A stretch of 34,391 nt of DNA from an uncultured Bacteroidota bacterium. Its GTDB lineage: Bacteria; Bacteroidota; Bacteroidia; Chitinophagales; Saprospiraceae. Within the stretch, counting starts at the first letter, position 1; the number at the start of each line of letters is the position of its first letter. The notes below the pieces were generated by a model, which saw nothing but the letters and a program-made list of their open reading frames with translations, searched no databases and was not told the origin of the DNA. Where the stretch lies: positions 1 to 34,391 of the forward strand of contig CACLQQ010000027.1 in assembly GCA_902609095.1 (NCBI GenBank). Direction: 5' to 3'. Shown one piece after another: positions 9,462 through 18,587 of this stretch. A program made the translations under genes and the position numbers.

Positions 9462-10070
9462 ATGAAGATTTTAGTAATAGGAGGAAACGGTACAATCGGA
9501 AGTAATGTCGTAAAAAGACTTCGTGAAAAACATAGTGTTGTAATCGCAGGGAGGAGTGCTGGAGATTATCAAATCGATATGACTCAAGAGGAGTAAATAC
9601 ATGCAACTATGGGAAAAATCGGCAAGTTGGATGCACTTATTTGTATTGCTGGAGAAGCTAAGTGGGATGACTTTGCAAATCTTTCTGAAGAAGACTACTA
9701 CAGCGGTCTAATGAGTAAACTTATGGGTCAGGTGAATTTAGTACGAATTGGAAAAGATTTTATGAACCCAGGAGGATCGATTACCTTCTCGACGGGCATA
9801 TTGGCAGATGATCCAGTGCCCAAAATAACCAGTGCGGCCATGGTCAATGGTGCTATACATAGCTTCGTAAAAGCTGTTGATTTAGAGATAGGCAATGGTA
9901 TTAGAGTCAATGCTGTCTCCTTAGGATTAGTAGAGGCTGCATATAATAAATATAAAGACTACTTTCCGGGAGATAATCCGATTTAAATGGATAAGGCAGG
10001 GAATGCTTAAATAAAAAGTGTAAAAGGTAAATCAAGAGGCCAGGTTATACGTTATTATGAAAATCAATGA
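9462..10070 (+). pseudogene. Short-chain dehydrogenase/reductase, broken by nonsense codons only
   Basis: The frame from ATG 9462 begins MKILVIGGNGTIGSNVVKRL, with the NAD(P) glycine motif, and continues through DALICIAGEA, KLMGQVNLVRIG, GGSITFSTGILADDPVP, SAAMVNGAIHSFVKA and GIRVNAVSLGLVE to a C-terminal segment ending in TGA at 10068-10070. Three in-frame TAA codons interrupt it (9594-9596, 9984-9986, 10008-10010), with no frameshift. The family resembles SDRs that lack the usual YxxxK pair and have SAAMVNGA instead, so the ancestral reaction is uncertain. The stop still overlaps the start of the next dead gene as ATGA (10067-10070), a relic of an operon with that Crp-type regulator. Confidence 0.9.
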
Positions 10071-10624
10071 GCAAGCTTCGAGCATTCTTGATAGATGAGC
10101 TCAAGCTTCCTTCAAATTTGGCTACTTCTGTAGCTTCCTACTATCAATTAGTCGGGATCGACAAAGAAAAATATGTAGTCAGGGAGAATCAATATTGCAA
10201 TCACCTTTGTATGATAGAGAGCGGATATTTTCGCTTTTATTCTCATTCTGATAAGAAAGTAATTACTCATTGGATTTTTGGCGAAGGAAAGCTGATTACT
10301 GACATCACCTCAATCAATTTGAGAGAGCCTGCCAAGTGGAATATTTAGGTGCTTACGGATACCACCCAGTAACAATCATACATGTTATTTTCATCTGAGC
10401 CTAAAAATCAAAAAGAAATGGATTACAGGGATTTAAATGGAAAGATCTTTTGGATATGCAATGGCCTAGGATAATGAGATGGCAGAACTACAAAAGGAGA
10501 GCTACAATGGATTTACAGGATAGAATATGACGGCAGGTAGCTATGAAAAGCTGATAGTTTAATATGAGCGTCTTGTGGACAGAACCTTAGAGGTCCAAAG
10601 AGTTATTTAGGAATCGATAATTAG
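10067..10624 (+). pseudogene. Crp/Fnr family transcriptional regulator, broken
   Basis: ATG 10067 opens a cyclic-nucleotide-binding-like regulator: MSKLRAFLIDEL, then an N-terminal beta-barrel with IESGYFRFYSHSDKKVITHWIFGEGKLITDI. TAG at 10346-10348 stops it where the family has Gln (WNIQxLTDT). Downstream, pieces appear in changing frames: SYEKLIVxYERLVDR near 10535-10585 and KSYLGIDN near 10600-10621, matching the stretch before the helix-turn-helix of this family. Several stops and at least two frameshifts lie between 10348 and 10624, and the helix-turn-helix itself is gone. It was coupled to the SDR gene by a four-base overlap, so it probably regulated that gene (inference). Confidence 0.83.
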
Positions 10625-10634
10625 AGGGTATGAC

Positions 10635-11735
10635 TTAATCTAATTTAGAGGCAATGGAGTATCCTATCTCCTTAAGATAATTATAGGCATTGCTCATGGA
10701 GTCTTCTATATTATCAGCTATATCCATAACCGCATATTGAAATTTTAATTTACCCTGCACAAATTCTACCCTCCCCCCTACTATTCCCATTGGCTTGGCA
10801 TATTGTTCACATAGATGGTGAATATTTCCAACTACCTTGCCCTGGTATGAGGTTTCATCGATTTTACCCTCGCCAGTTATAACTAAATCTGCTTTTTCCA
10901 TCATTTGAACTAGTCCTGTTTCTCTGGATATTATACTGAAGCCGTCTTCGAGTTTAGCTTTACATAATCCTACTAACGATGCCGCAACTGCTCCTGCGGC
11001 TCCCATCCCAGGTATATTCGAAATATCCTCTCCAATTAAGTCATGTATGACACTCGCATAATTCTTTAAACCTTGATCTAAGTCATCAATCATGTGACAC
11101 GTAGCACCCTTTTGTTTAGCATATATCTGTGCTGCGCCATTTGGTCCATACATTGGATTAATCACGTCGCACAGGACAGTGATGTTGATGGAATCAAAAT
11201 TTATTGTGCGGGGTATCTCAATAGATTTGATCTTTGCAAGACTTGAGCCATTCGGACGTAGCTCTCTATCTGAGCTATCCAAGAAGGTGTAACCTAAAGC
11301 TTGAGCAATACCAATCCCAGCATCGTTCGTTGCACTCCCTCCTATGAAAAGAAAAACACGATTGAATCCTTTACTTATCGCATCCCTGATCATTAATCCT
11401 GTCCCATAGGACGAAGCATTCATGGGATTCCTCTCATGCTCTGTGAGAAGTACTAATCCAGATGCACTGGCCATCTCGATAAATGCTGCATTATCAGAGT
11501 GATAATAGTTTGCCGATATTGTCCTGTACAGTGGATCTAAAGTCTCTATCTCTACCCGTGTTAAATCTATATAATCCTTAAGAAGCTCAATTGATCCATC
11601 TCCTCCATCAGCTAATGGATGTAAGATTATATCCAAATCACTCCTTGTATCAACAATACCTTTTTTTAGAGCTGCGCAGACTTCTTTGGCAGAAATAGAA
11701 CCTTTGAACTTATCTGGACAAATAAGTATCCTCAT
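10635..11735 (-). CDS. Glycerate kinase, type I (GlxK/GarK family)
   Basis: A 366-residue glycerate kinase that phosphorylates glycerate, in this family usually to 2-phosphoglycerate, feeding lower glycolysis. Visible hallmarks: the start MRILICPDKFKGS, the substrate-site segment PLADGGDGS (about 42-50), the glycine-rich GGSATNDAGIGIAQALG (about 132-148), GAAGAVAASL, and VITGEGKIDETSYQGKV near residue 290. Length fits the family. Its first 26 bases overlap the end of the ROK kinase gene, so the two are translationally linked. An ROK kinase next to a glycerate kinase suggests breakdown of a glycosyl-glycerate or of a product yielding both a hexose and glycerate (inference). It converges on the dead Crp gene. 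Confidence 0.95.
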   Translation of the reverse strand: MRILICPDKFKGSISAKEVCAALKKGIVDTRSDLDIILHPLADGGDGSIELLKDYIDLTRVEIETLDPLYRTISANYYHSDNAAFIEMASASGLVLLTEHERNPMNASSYGTGLMIRDAISKGFNRVFLFIGGSATNDAGIGIAQALGYTFLDSSDRELRPNGSSLAKIKSIEIPRTINFDSINITVLCDVINPMYGPNGAAQIYAKQKGATCHMIDDLDQGLKNYASVIHDLIGEDISNIPGMGAAGAVAASLVGLCKAKLEDGFSIISRETGLVQMMEKADLVITGEGKIDETSYQGKVVGNIHHLCEQYAKPMGIVGGRVEFVQGKLKFQYAVMDIADNIEDSMSNAYNYLKEIGYSIASKLD

Positions 11736-12606
11736 GAGTCATATAGTTATGTAATGATCTTGCAGCACCAAGACAAATAGCTTGTTCTCCAATGGTCGTT
11801 GGTCGAACCTCAATATCTATTCTATTAAAGATTGATGTAATATGAGGCCCAAAGTAAGGCCATGCCTTAGATATATTTCCTCCAATGATAATAGCCGTTG
11901 CACCAAACTTTTTAGCCACAGGAGATAAAAACTCTATCAGGTTTACGCGGAATTCTGTAAAAAGAGACTCCCTAATAAATTCATTTGACTTATTTACGAG
12001 TTCTTTGACACTCCCAATATTATGATGATATCCTTTTGCTCTTCGCACAAACCATCGGGAAGAAAAGTAATCATCTGTTTTTTTCTCTTTATATGGTAAT
12101 TGGTATACTTCGCCTCCCTCTGGAACAATGTTGTTATCTGTTATAACTTCACCTTTAGAGATAAACGAGCTACCAATACCGGAGCCAAGTGTAATTGCCA
12201 TCATTTTATCGTGATGAGGATGGAGTCCGTAGTAGTATTCTCCTAATCCACAGCAAGCAGCATCGTTATCAAAATATATCCGCTCGCATTTACGAATATG
12301 CTTGCTCAACTCAACTTTTAGATTCATTCCTTCAATAGGTTTATACTTAGCGTTTAAGTGAGATAATACGATACCTTGAGGATAGTTAAAAAGTCCTGGT
12401 ATTGCTATAGCTATTGTGCCATCAAAGTTAGCGGCATTGTCTATTGTTTTTTGAATATTCTCAGCCCAAAGGTCTAAGACTTCTTCTTGTCCATATGAGC
12501 TTATGTCTATATGAGTAGTAATGTATTGGCCGCTTAATTCGCCTTTGGTGACGTCCAATACCCTTACACTACTTATGTGACTCCCCCCTATGTCAACTCC
12601 TATCAT
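11710..12606 (-). CDS. ROK family sugar kinase, lacking the zinc-cluster motif
   Basis: A 298-residue ROK protein. The ATP-binding phosphate-1 motif is DIGGSH (residues 5-10) and the catalytic base Asp is in FDNDAACCGLGEY, about residue 117; phosphate-2 is LGSGIGSSF. The usual ROK zinc motif (CxCGxxGC) is absent; the equivalent segment reads PEGGEVYQLPYKEKK, a form known in Bacteroidota ROK proteins. It has no N-terminal helix-turn-helix, so it is a kinase rather than a repressor. The substrate is probably a hexose. A good ribosome-binding site (GAGG) precedes ATG 12606. It overlaps the glycerate kinase start by 26 bases and follows the truncated Na+/solute symporter by 26 bases. Confidence 0.9.
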   Translation of the reverse strand: MIGVDIGGSHISSVRVLDVTKGELSGQYITTHIDISSYGQEEVLDLWAENIQKTIDNAANFDGTIAIAIPGLFNYPQGIVLSHLNAKYKPIEGMNLKVELSKHIRKCERIYFDNDAACCGLGEYYYGLHPHHDKMMAITLGSGIGSSFISKGEVITDNNIVPEGGEVYQLPYKEKKTDDYFSSRWFVRRAKGYHHNIGSVKELVNKSNEFIRESLFTEFRVNLIEFLSPVAKKFGATAIIIGGNISKAWPYFGPHITSIFNRIDIEVRPTTIGEQAICLGAARSLHNYMTHEDTYLSR

Positions 12607-12632
12607 ACCTCGATTGATTTACTAAGAATGTC

Positions 12633-13511
12633 TTATGCCAAAATCTGAGTAAGAAAAGCACTCAATAGAATTATAAAGATGAAAAAGCCCAAGAGTATAT
12701 AACTTTCTTTACAATTTAAGTCAGACAACGTGAATTGAGACCTATCCAATAAGGATTCATCTTTGGCAACGGCTGGTTTTATATAGCTAACAGCATAGGC
12801 AATAACAAACGCAAGGATGAAGCCTGTGAAGTTGAGCCATATCCAAAATATTGATATCCCAGGATCAAATCCTATGATATTCTGCATGGTTTGAGAGAAT
12901 AACAGATTAATAAGTACCGATATTATTATGCCCGTTTTCATGCCTGTTGAACTGATACTCTCAGAAAATATAGCCAACATAAAAGTGGCTAATACTGGAC
13001 CGTAGAAAACTGAGCCAACGGCATTAATAATCTCTATGAAAGGATAACAATCGCTCCCTCCAAAAAGGAAGGCCACACCGATACATATCACTCCCCAAAA
13101 TACGACCATGTATCTTGAGTAATTCATATAATTCGAATCATTGATATATCCCTTTCTTTTGAGAATGTCTTCGACAGTAACGACAGAAAGTGAGTTAATT
13201 GTAGAGCTCAATGACGACATTGCGGCGGACATGATTCCGATCATCAGTAATCCGATCAAACCATGTGGAAGGTATTTCAATATGAATACTGGCATCATGA
13301 GATCTGCTTTCATACCATTGTTAGCATATTCTATTGGAAAATGCTTTTCTGTTACTGATTATATCTCTGAGAGAAACTCTGGAGAGATCATGACCAAGGA
13401 ACCTATCAATATACCCATAATGCAGTATATCATCACAACTGGAAATCTCAGCAAACCATTAGCTAAGATGAGTTTTTTGATTTCTATAAAAGATATGGCG
13501 AAGGTATTCAT
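12633..13511 (-). pseudogene. Sodium:solute symporter (SSS family), N-terminal half missing, in-frame stop
   Basis: Only the C-terminal part of an SSS transporter is present. From the minus strand it reads KKLILANGLLRFPVVMIYC, MGILIGSLVM, then TAA at 13361-13359, then LPHGLIGLLMIGIMSAAMSSLSSTINSLS (the hallmark SSS segment) and further membrane segments to the end at 12633. The first transmembrane helices (about half of a 500-residue protein) are not found upstream; recognisable sequence fades near 13511. Start at 13511 is therefore the edge of similarity, not a real start. The transporter presumably brought in the substrate of the ROK and glycerate kinases downstream; its loss leaves those two kinases without a visible importer. 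Confidence 0.88.
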
Positions 13512-13902
13512 TGATTTTATGCATCACTAACGATCTTAGCCACGATCTTACCAGTTGTTAGTGCATTAATCTAATTCAGTAGTCCAGTTGATCGGCAGAC
13601 TTCAGTCTTATATCTTATTCTTGGGGTCTCGACTATAGCTTTCTTTTCTACGTTTTTCTTATATTTCAAAGCTGCTAATAGAAGGTTCTCTGAGAGATCC
13701 ATAAACGATAATGACTTAGCTTCCGAGTTACGTAGGTGGGGAAACTGGCATTGAGGCAGAATATACTTGGAGGCTATAGCTGTCATATGTACAATCTTCT
13801 TGATCTTTTGAATTAAGTTTTACTCATACTATTCGGCTCATAGGTATAGAAGACATAGCTTCTACGATAATCAAATGCCTTATATATTTTTGAGTGCTTA
13901 TC
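13512..13902. other. Region without a recognised gene; possible gene remnant
   Basis: No family is recognised here. A 71-codon open frame on the minus strand (13786-13571), followed in the same frame after a stop by NALTTGKIVAKIVSDA, has protein-like composition. It may be the worn end of another gene joined to the symporter remnant by a deletion. I cannot name it. The missing N-terminal half of the symporter should have been in this interval. Confidence 0.4.
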
Positions 13903-15174
13903 ATGCGTATATATCAAGAGAAAAAATCACATATCATTTGGAGTGTTGCTGTAGCTATAGCTACAACCTATTTATCAATACACCTACTATTGATAGTTCT
14001 TGAATTCGTTACTGATATCTGTTATGACTGGTTAAATTGGCTTAGTACTGGGATATTGTTTTTGGACTTCTTCTTTCGACTTCGTAAAAGAAGAACTTTT
14101 TCTAAAGCAAATAAAGCAAGAACATTTTCTAATAGATCAGATTTGATTCCTTATAGACCTTTTTGGGGCTAGTCCTTTTTTAATCATTTCTACTATTCCG
14201 TTTGTTCAGCCTCTGCAAATGGCTAAACTGGCTCGCATTGCTCAGTACTTTAATCATATTATGGAAGTAGAAGTGAGACATAACAAGAGTCTGACTATTA
14301 CATTTATTTTGTTTTGGTTGGTAATCGCTATTCATTGGTTGAGTTGTGGATGGATTGCTATTAGAGGTATAGATTTAGGAATTGATCATTATTCAAATTA
14401 TGTAAGAGCACTATATTGGAATATTACCACCCTAACAACAGTTGGATATTGAGAGATCACCCCTGCTGACAATACACAAATGTTGTACTCTTTGTTTGTC
14501 CAGTTATTGGTTATTGGCGTTTTTGGATTCATGCTAGCACAAGTAGTCAGTGTATTGTCAAAAAAGATTCTGTAGAAACCCAATATATAGATAGCGTCGA
14601 ACTGTTATCGAAGACTCTGAAACATAGACATATCAGTCGAGGATTACAGTCACTTATAATGAATTATTATAAGTATATGCGTGATGAAAAAATCGGTTAC
14701 GATGAATCCGCTTTTCGTGAAACACTGCCATTGAGCTTAAGGACAGAGGCCGAAATAGCTTTGAGACAGAGATTCATTCATAAGATTCCTCTTTTTAGAG
14801 ATATAAGTGGTCGTTTTTGAGGCCAGATCGCCTCTAAATTAAAATTGTTGGTAGCTACGCCCAGTGATTACTTTTTCAAAAAAAGGGGATAGAGGTGACG
14901 AAATGTTCTTGATTATTAGCGGCGAAGTTGAAGTGTTAGATGACAAAAAAATGTGACCGCGACACTTTCTGACGTCAATCATTTTGGTGAAATCGCTTTG
15001 ATGGTCAGTACAACTCGAACAGCATCAGTTCGTGCTTCTCAGTTAAGTAACCTCCATAAATTGGAAAAAGAAACCTTTGATAAGGTTGTAAAGGATCATC
15101 CAGAGATAGCTAAAAAGATTAAAAATAAGATAAAAGATAGGGGTGTGATTAGATCATTATTGAATGGATTCTGA
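13903..15174 (+). pseudogene. Voltage-gated-type K+ channel with cyclic-nucleotide-binding domain, broken
   Basis: A six-helix potassium channel with a C-terminal cNMP-binding domain, in pieces. S1-S3-like helices are near 13940-14090; a frame change follows between about 14090 and 14160; S5 and the pore helix are at about 14310-14440, ending in LTTVGY followed by TGA (14450-14452), exactly where the selectivity filter TVGYG needs its second Gly. S6 follows. Further lesions: a frame change in the A-run near 14560, TGA at 14818-14820, and indels in A-runs near 14877 and 14945. The cNMP domain is recognisable (GDEMFLIISGEVEVLDD across frames, then HFGEIALMVSTTRTASVRA, with the conserved FGEIAL and RTASVRA). 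The end is intact to 15174. GTG 13894 is an alternative start. Confidence 0.92.
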
Positions 15175-15197
15175 CCAATATTCATTGATTTCTTATC

Positions 15198-15765
15198 AGA
15201 TTTACAACTATTTCTAAGTTATGTGTCATCTTCTTAATTATGCTTTCTTTACAGAATAATAGATTCCATCCTGATGAAACCGTAAATGCCTATTTTGAAG
15301 TAAGGATTTCAGAGACTTTAAAGAGTTCGTTAAGTATGTTTATGATAGTTTAATCATCACGGCAGGAGACTATGTTATGGGATATGATCATGACAGCTAT
15401 TACGAAGTGTTTAGGTAGGACTCCATATTTCATCAGTCTTATAAGATTATTGATTTAGAGTCGGAGGTAACTCTGTTTTAGCGACGATTAAGATCAATTC
15501 TATTAAGCATACGTTCTTCAAGAATCCAGATATAACTTGTCTATTTTGGATTTCACTTATTAATGAAAACATATCTAAAATAGAACCCTTAGATTGCCCA
15601 GATGCCGTTTGATCCTAATGGACACAAGAAAGAGATTCACTGGTGAGTTGGATTAGTCAGCATCATTCCGATCTTTGTGGGTTTATAAATAATATCACAA
15701 TGGAGGGTGCTGTTAATTATTTGAGCGCTATAAAGTTGTATCAAGAGGCTATAAATAGATGCTGA
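15198..15765 (+). pseudogene. NTF2-like secreted protein remnant
   Basis: Three frames must be joined: a hydrophobic leader and HPDETVNAYFEVR (to about 15300), then DFRDFKEFVKYVYDSLIITAGDYVMGYD to TAG at 15416-15418 and on to about 15460, then GNSVLATIKINSIKHTFFKN to the end, with TGA at 15610-15612 and TAA at 15616-15618. The early part resembles small exported nuclear-transport-factor-2-like proteins of Bacteroidota; the C-terminal WTQERDSLVSWI part is not recognised. The start codon seems lost (ATC near 15198 where a Met would fit). The final TGA (15763-15765) overlaps the start of the next gene, a relic of coupling. Family assignment is moderate; broken state is clear. Confidence 0.6.
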
Positions 15766-16813
15766 TGAAACTGGTGAATTTCTTGTTATGTATGCTTATT
15801 GCACAATCCTGTCAATCGTATGAAAAGAAGACAGTCGAACCAATTTCAGAGATTAAACTGGATATCAATATAGCCCCCGCAATTGGTCAGTATGTAACAG
15901 GTGTAACGGTAGACTCTAAGATACATATTTGGTTTGGTACATTAGAGAAAGGAATTGGACGGTATGACGGTGATGAATTTAGATGCTTCACTCGTGAAGA
16001 TGGACTGCCCACTAATCGTGTGACAAGCTTATATGAGGATGAAAAAGGAATTTACTGGTTGAATACAGGAGAAGGTTTAGTTAAATATGATGGGAATCGC
16101 TTTATCAATTATAGAATTAGGGATAATGATTTTCACAGTAATCTTATAAGTAGTTTTTTATTGATAGTCGCGTCCAAAAGTGGGGTGGAACCTGGGGAGG
16201 TGTTTATCAATTTGATGACGACAACATCACTTCGTTTCCTTTTCCTTATCCTGAACTGATGTACAAACTCCAATTAACTCAAAAACTAAAGATTAGATTA
16301 CGGAAATTACAAAAGATGATTTAGGTAAAATACGGTTCTCGAGAGATGGTTATAGAGTATGCAGTTGTGATGGAAATAGTTACTCATTATCTCAATCCTG
16401 ATAGTCTTTTATCTAATAATGTGACAGAATTAAAATTTGATCAGGAGAGTAATGTTTGGATTGGAATGTGAAATGGTAATACAGATCAATTAGGTAATTC
16501 AATTTATAAGATTTCAGGAGGCGTCAATCAGCTTTCTGGTGGTGAGCTTCGTTCCTTTCCAGTTATAGCAGACTTAAGCAATGATGATGTTTATGAAATA
16601 TACTGTGATTCCTCAGGTAGCATTTGGATCTGTACTACAATTAACGGTGTCTATTGGTATGATGGCAATGTCTTTGAGGTTTATGATGTACCAATTTGTG
16701 TTATGAGTATAATAGAAGATAACAATGGCAATCTCTGGTTAGGTGGAGCAGGTGGTGTTTATAAAATTAATTCACAGAATGATTTTCAGTATGTCAATAC
16801 TGATGAGCCTTGA
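15759..16813 (+). pseudogene. Beta-propeller sensor lipoprotein (two-component regulator propeller type), broken
   Basis: Opens at ATG 15759 (or 15765) with a lipoprotein signal (LLCMLIAQSC, lipobox Cys at about residue 18 from 15759). Propeller repeats of the kind found in the sensor part of hybrid two-component systems follow: IWFGTLEKGIGRYDG, GLPTNRVTSLYEDEKGIYW, GLVKYDGNRF. The frame then changes near 16150, 16290 and 16380. Later repeats include SNVWIG, SIWICTTINGVYWYDG and NLWLGGAGGVYKI. TGA at 16469-16471 replaces the Trp of IGMWNG, and TGA at 16811-16813 ends the readable part. No kinase or DNA-binding domain follows, so it was either a stand-alone propeller lipoprotein or has also lost its C-terminal part. 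Confidence 0.88.
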
Positions 16814-16983
16814 AAATGATTGCTGGATCATAATACAATTCTGATTCTATAGATTTTAAAGAGATCGGAGTGAGTAAAAGTTTGTCTAAATTGAATTAGA
16901 AATTTTTACATGCAACAATATTGCACGTATCATTGATAATGTCATAATATTATATTAATCTTTGGCAGAAAGCCTCCTAATAT
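16814..16983 (+). promoter_or_regulatory. AT-rich leader of the DUF1826-carbonic anhydrase group, with inverted repeats
   Basis: This gap holds TGCAA-CAATA-TTGCA (16911-16925) and a perfect 6+1+6 inverted repeat TAATAT-T-ATATTA (16945-16957). A weak Bacteroidota-type promoter is possible: TTG at 16933-16935 and TAATCTTTG at 16957-16965, close to but not matching TAnnTTTG. A metal-responsive operator would make sense before zinc-related genes, but the repeats do not clearly match a Zur box. Low confidence. Confidence 0.3.
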
Positions 16984-17607
16984 ATGCACTCAGACATTCA
17001 GACTGTATCCACTAATATGAGCATTGGTTGTACTAGTAATACCTTCAGTTCTATTCACAATGATGACAAGAACATTGCAATATTAGAAAGGGACATTTCT
17101 GGTCTAAGCCATGAAATAGATGTTCTAACATCTCAATCTACAAAGTTTAGACATAAAGGGACGGTTCAAGACATTTCTAAAGAAATAAAAGAAGTTTTTT
17201 GTAAACAGTATCCAAAGCTGCATTTAGATTTTATAAAACTTTTAAAGTTATTTAAAGATGTGACTGGTGCTGAAGAATATGAATTCTTCCTCCATAATGT
17301 TACAACTGATATGTGTCGCAAATTCCATACTGATCTTAATGATCTTAGGATGTTATGTACATATGCAGGTCCAGGTACATTATGGGTAGCAGAAGATAAC
17401 AATTGTTCTAAATATTCATCTCATGGAGTAAATATTGATAAGGACAGCATTCACCAAGTAAAGACTGGAAATGTTGTAATCCTTAAAGGCGCTTTATACC
17501 CGAACTCTAATCCTGCAATACATAAGAGCCCGAGTATTTTAAAAAATGGAGTGACTCGTCTCTTGTTAAGAATTGATACTAACGAAACCTCTAAATTCTG
17601 GTCATGA
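16984..17607 (+). CDS. DUF1826 domain-containing protein
   Basis: A 207-residue protein of the DUF1826 family. The conserved core is at about residues 105-145: CRKFHTDLNDLRMLCTYAGPGTLWV, with the FHxD, R and TY-GPGT-W positions kept, then a later HKSP segment (about 180) and RLLLRID near the end. The HxD..R pattern resembles metal- or 2-oxoacid-binding cupin-like sites, but no activity is established. From memory, DUF1826 genes in other bacteria occur near zinc-homeostasis genes such as COG0523 GTPases; that link is not shown here. The gene overlaps the next by ATGA (17604-17607) and starts the intact group that includes an LCIB-type carbonic anhydrase. Confidence 0.85.
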   Translation: MHSDIQTVSTNMSIGCTSNTFSSIHNDDKNIAILERDISGLSHEIDVLTSQSTKFRHKGTVQDISKEIKEVFCKQYPKLHLDFIKLLKLFKDVTGAEEYEFFLHNVTTDMCRKFHTDLNDLRMLCTYAGPGTLWVAEDNNCSKYSSHGVNIDKDSIHQVKTGNVVILKGALYPNSNPAIHKSPSILKNGVTRLLLRIDTNETSKFWS

Positions 17608-17813
17608 TTCCAACAACTTTTGAAGAGTGGAGAAAATGTATAGTCGAAGATTGTAAAATCAATCTTACTCCCTCATTTGCTCAGAATCGATTGATTGTAT
17701 ATGATAATAAGAATAATCCGGAAACGATCAAATTCAAGAAATTATATGGTGCTCAGCATCTTGATAATGTAATCCACTGGTATAAAAGGGTTGCCACTTC
17801 TTCTAATCGATAA
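17604..17813 (+). CDS. Small conserved-looking protein (69 residues) between DUF1826 and carbonic anhydrase genes
   Basis: A soluble 69-residue protein with no signal or membrane segment. Its features are TFEEWRKCIVEDCKINLT, with two Cys five residues apart (about 12 and 17), a central FAQNRLIVY and an aromatic C-terminal IHWYKR. It is probably real because it starts inside the stop of the DUF1826 gene (ATGA overlap) and ends 24 bases before the carbonic anhydrase gene, in good codon use. I do not know a function. The two Cys and one His would permit metal binding, but that is speculation. Confidence 0.72.
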   Translation: MIPTTFEEWRKCIVEDCKINLTPSFAQNRLIVYDNKNNPETIKFKKLYGAQHLDNVIHWYKRVATSSNR

Positions 17814-17837
17814 TTTGTAAAATTAACATCTATTAAC

Positions 17838-18563
17838 ATGCTTCAAAGAAAGTTCGATGACGTTGTAAAAAGTTATTTTCCAGATGCTATGGATGCCAAG
17901 GACACATCCATTCATTATTTAGGAAAGATGCAATTAGATCATAATATTGACATCTCTAAAGTGCTCATGGCGACGTCCGTTTGTTCTGATGATATCAATG
18001 TCCCGTCAACTACATTTTTCAATGTTCTTTTTGGTCCGTTTGTCATGGGTGGATTAGGAGGTCTACCCTTTGCTGGTCAAACAGGTATGACCGCTTTTGC
18101 TCATCATATACCAGACAATGGGAGTGCTTTCATTTTTTACGGACCCCATATAGGTATTACTCAGGACGGTCAATTAGGAAAAATGTATCGACCGCGTCAG
18201 GAGGAAACAGGAAACTCGTGTGGAGCACTGATGTTGGCATTAGATAGATTACAAGACTGTTCTTATAAGCCTGTGATAAATGATGATGACTATCAGCAAA
18301 TGAAGCTGGAAGAGAGTCTACTGTCTTACAGAGAAGAAATCTTAGATAGTAGTAATCAGCAAAAGGCTATTACTGAAAAGACTTACGATATCATTGATAA
18401 AAAAATACACGATCATATAAATGCATGTAAAAATGAATTTCATGTAGATACAGTGACACTTTTAGGTGGTATAATTATTAATACGGATAACGGATTAGAT
18501 GATTACTTCGTAACCAAGAACTTCGAAGTAATTGACCTAAACAAATTGAAGGCTGAAGCATGA
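17838..18563 (+). CDS. LCIB/C-type (theta class) carbonic anhydrase family protein
   Basis: A 241-residue protein clearly related to the limiting-CO2-inducible LCIB/LCIC proteins of algae, whose bacterial and diatom members are zinc carbonic anhydrases (theta class). Visible motifs: CSDDIN at 49-54 (zinc Cys and catalytic Asp region), FGPFVMGGLGGLPFAGQTGMTAFAHHIPD at 65-93 (zinc His, 89 or 90), YGPHIGI, and GNSCGAL at 126-132 (zinc Cys 128). All expected ligands are present. No signal peptide, so it should act in the cytoplasm, interconverting CO2 and bicarbonate for anaplerotic carboxylations or pH balance. It is the third intact gene of the group begun by DUF1826; the gene after it is broken. 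Confidence 0.92.
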   Translation: MLQRKFDDVVKSYFPDAMDAKDTSIHYLGKMQLDHNIDISKVLMATSVCSDDINVPSTTFFNVLFGPFVMGGLGGLPFAGQTGMTAFAHHIPDNGSAFIFYGPHIGITQDGQLGKMYRPRQEETGNSCGALMLALDRLQDCSYKPVINDDDYQQMKLEESLLSYREEILDSSNQQKAITEKTYDIIDKKIHDHINACKNEFHVDTVTLLGGIIINTDNGLDDYFVTKNFEVIDLNKLKAEA

Positions 18564-18587
18564 ATTAGGATATAAATAGAGATTGCA

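Noticed and set aside
13141-13530. Plus-strand open frame of 129 codons
   Set aside because: It is antisense to the symporter remnant, whose minus-strand frame carries the conserved SSS motifs.
13571-13786. 71-codon minus-strand frame as a real gene
   Set aside because: No family recognised, no start context, and it sits where the symporter N-terminus should be; kept only as a possible remnant.
14560-14950. Sequencing error in homopolymers as the cause of the channel frameshifts
   Set aside because: The A-run indels alone could be errors, but the same gene has substitution-type stops at 14450 and 14818 outside any run, so it is broken in any case. Read mapping would settle the indels.
16931-16965. 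Zur-type operator upstream of DUF1826
   Set aside because: The half-sites match each other at only about half the positions and do not fit a consensus; recorded only as an AT-rich leader with inverted repeats.
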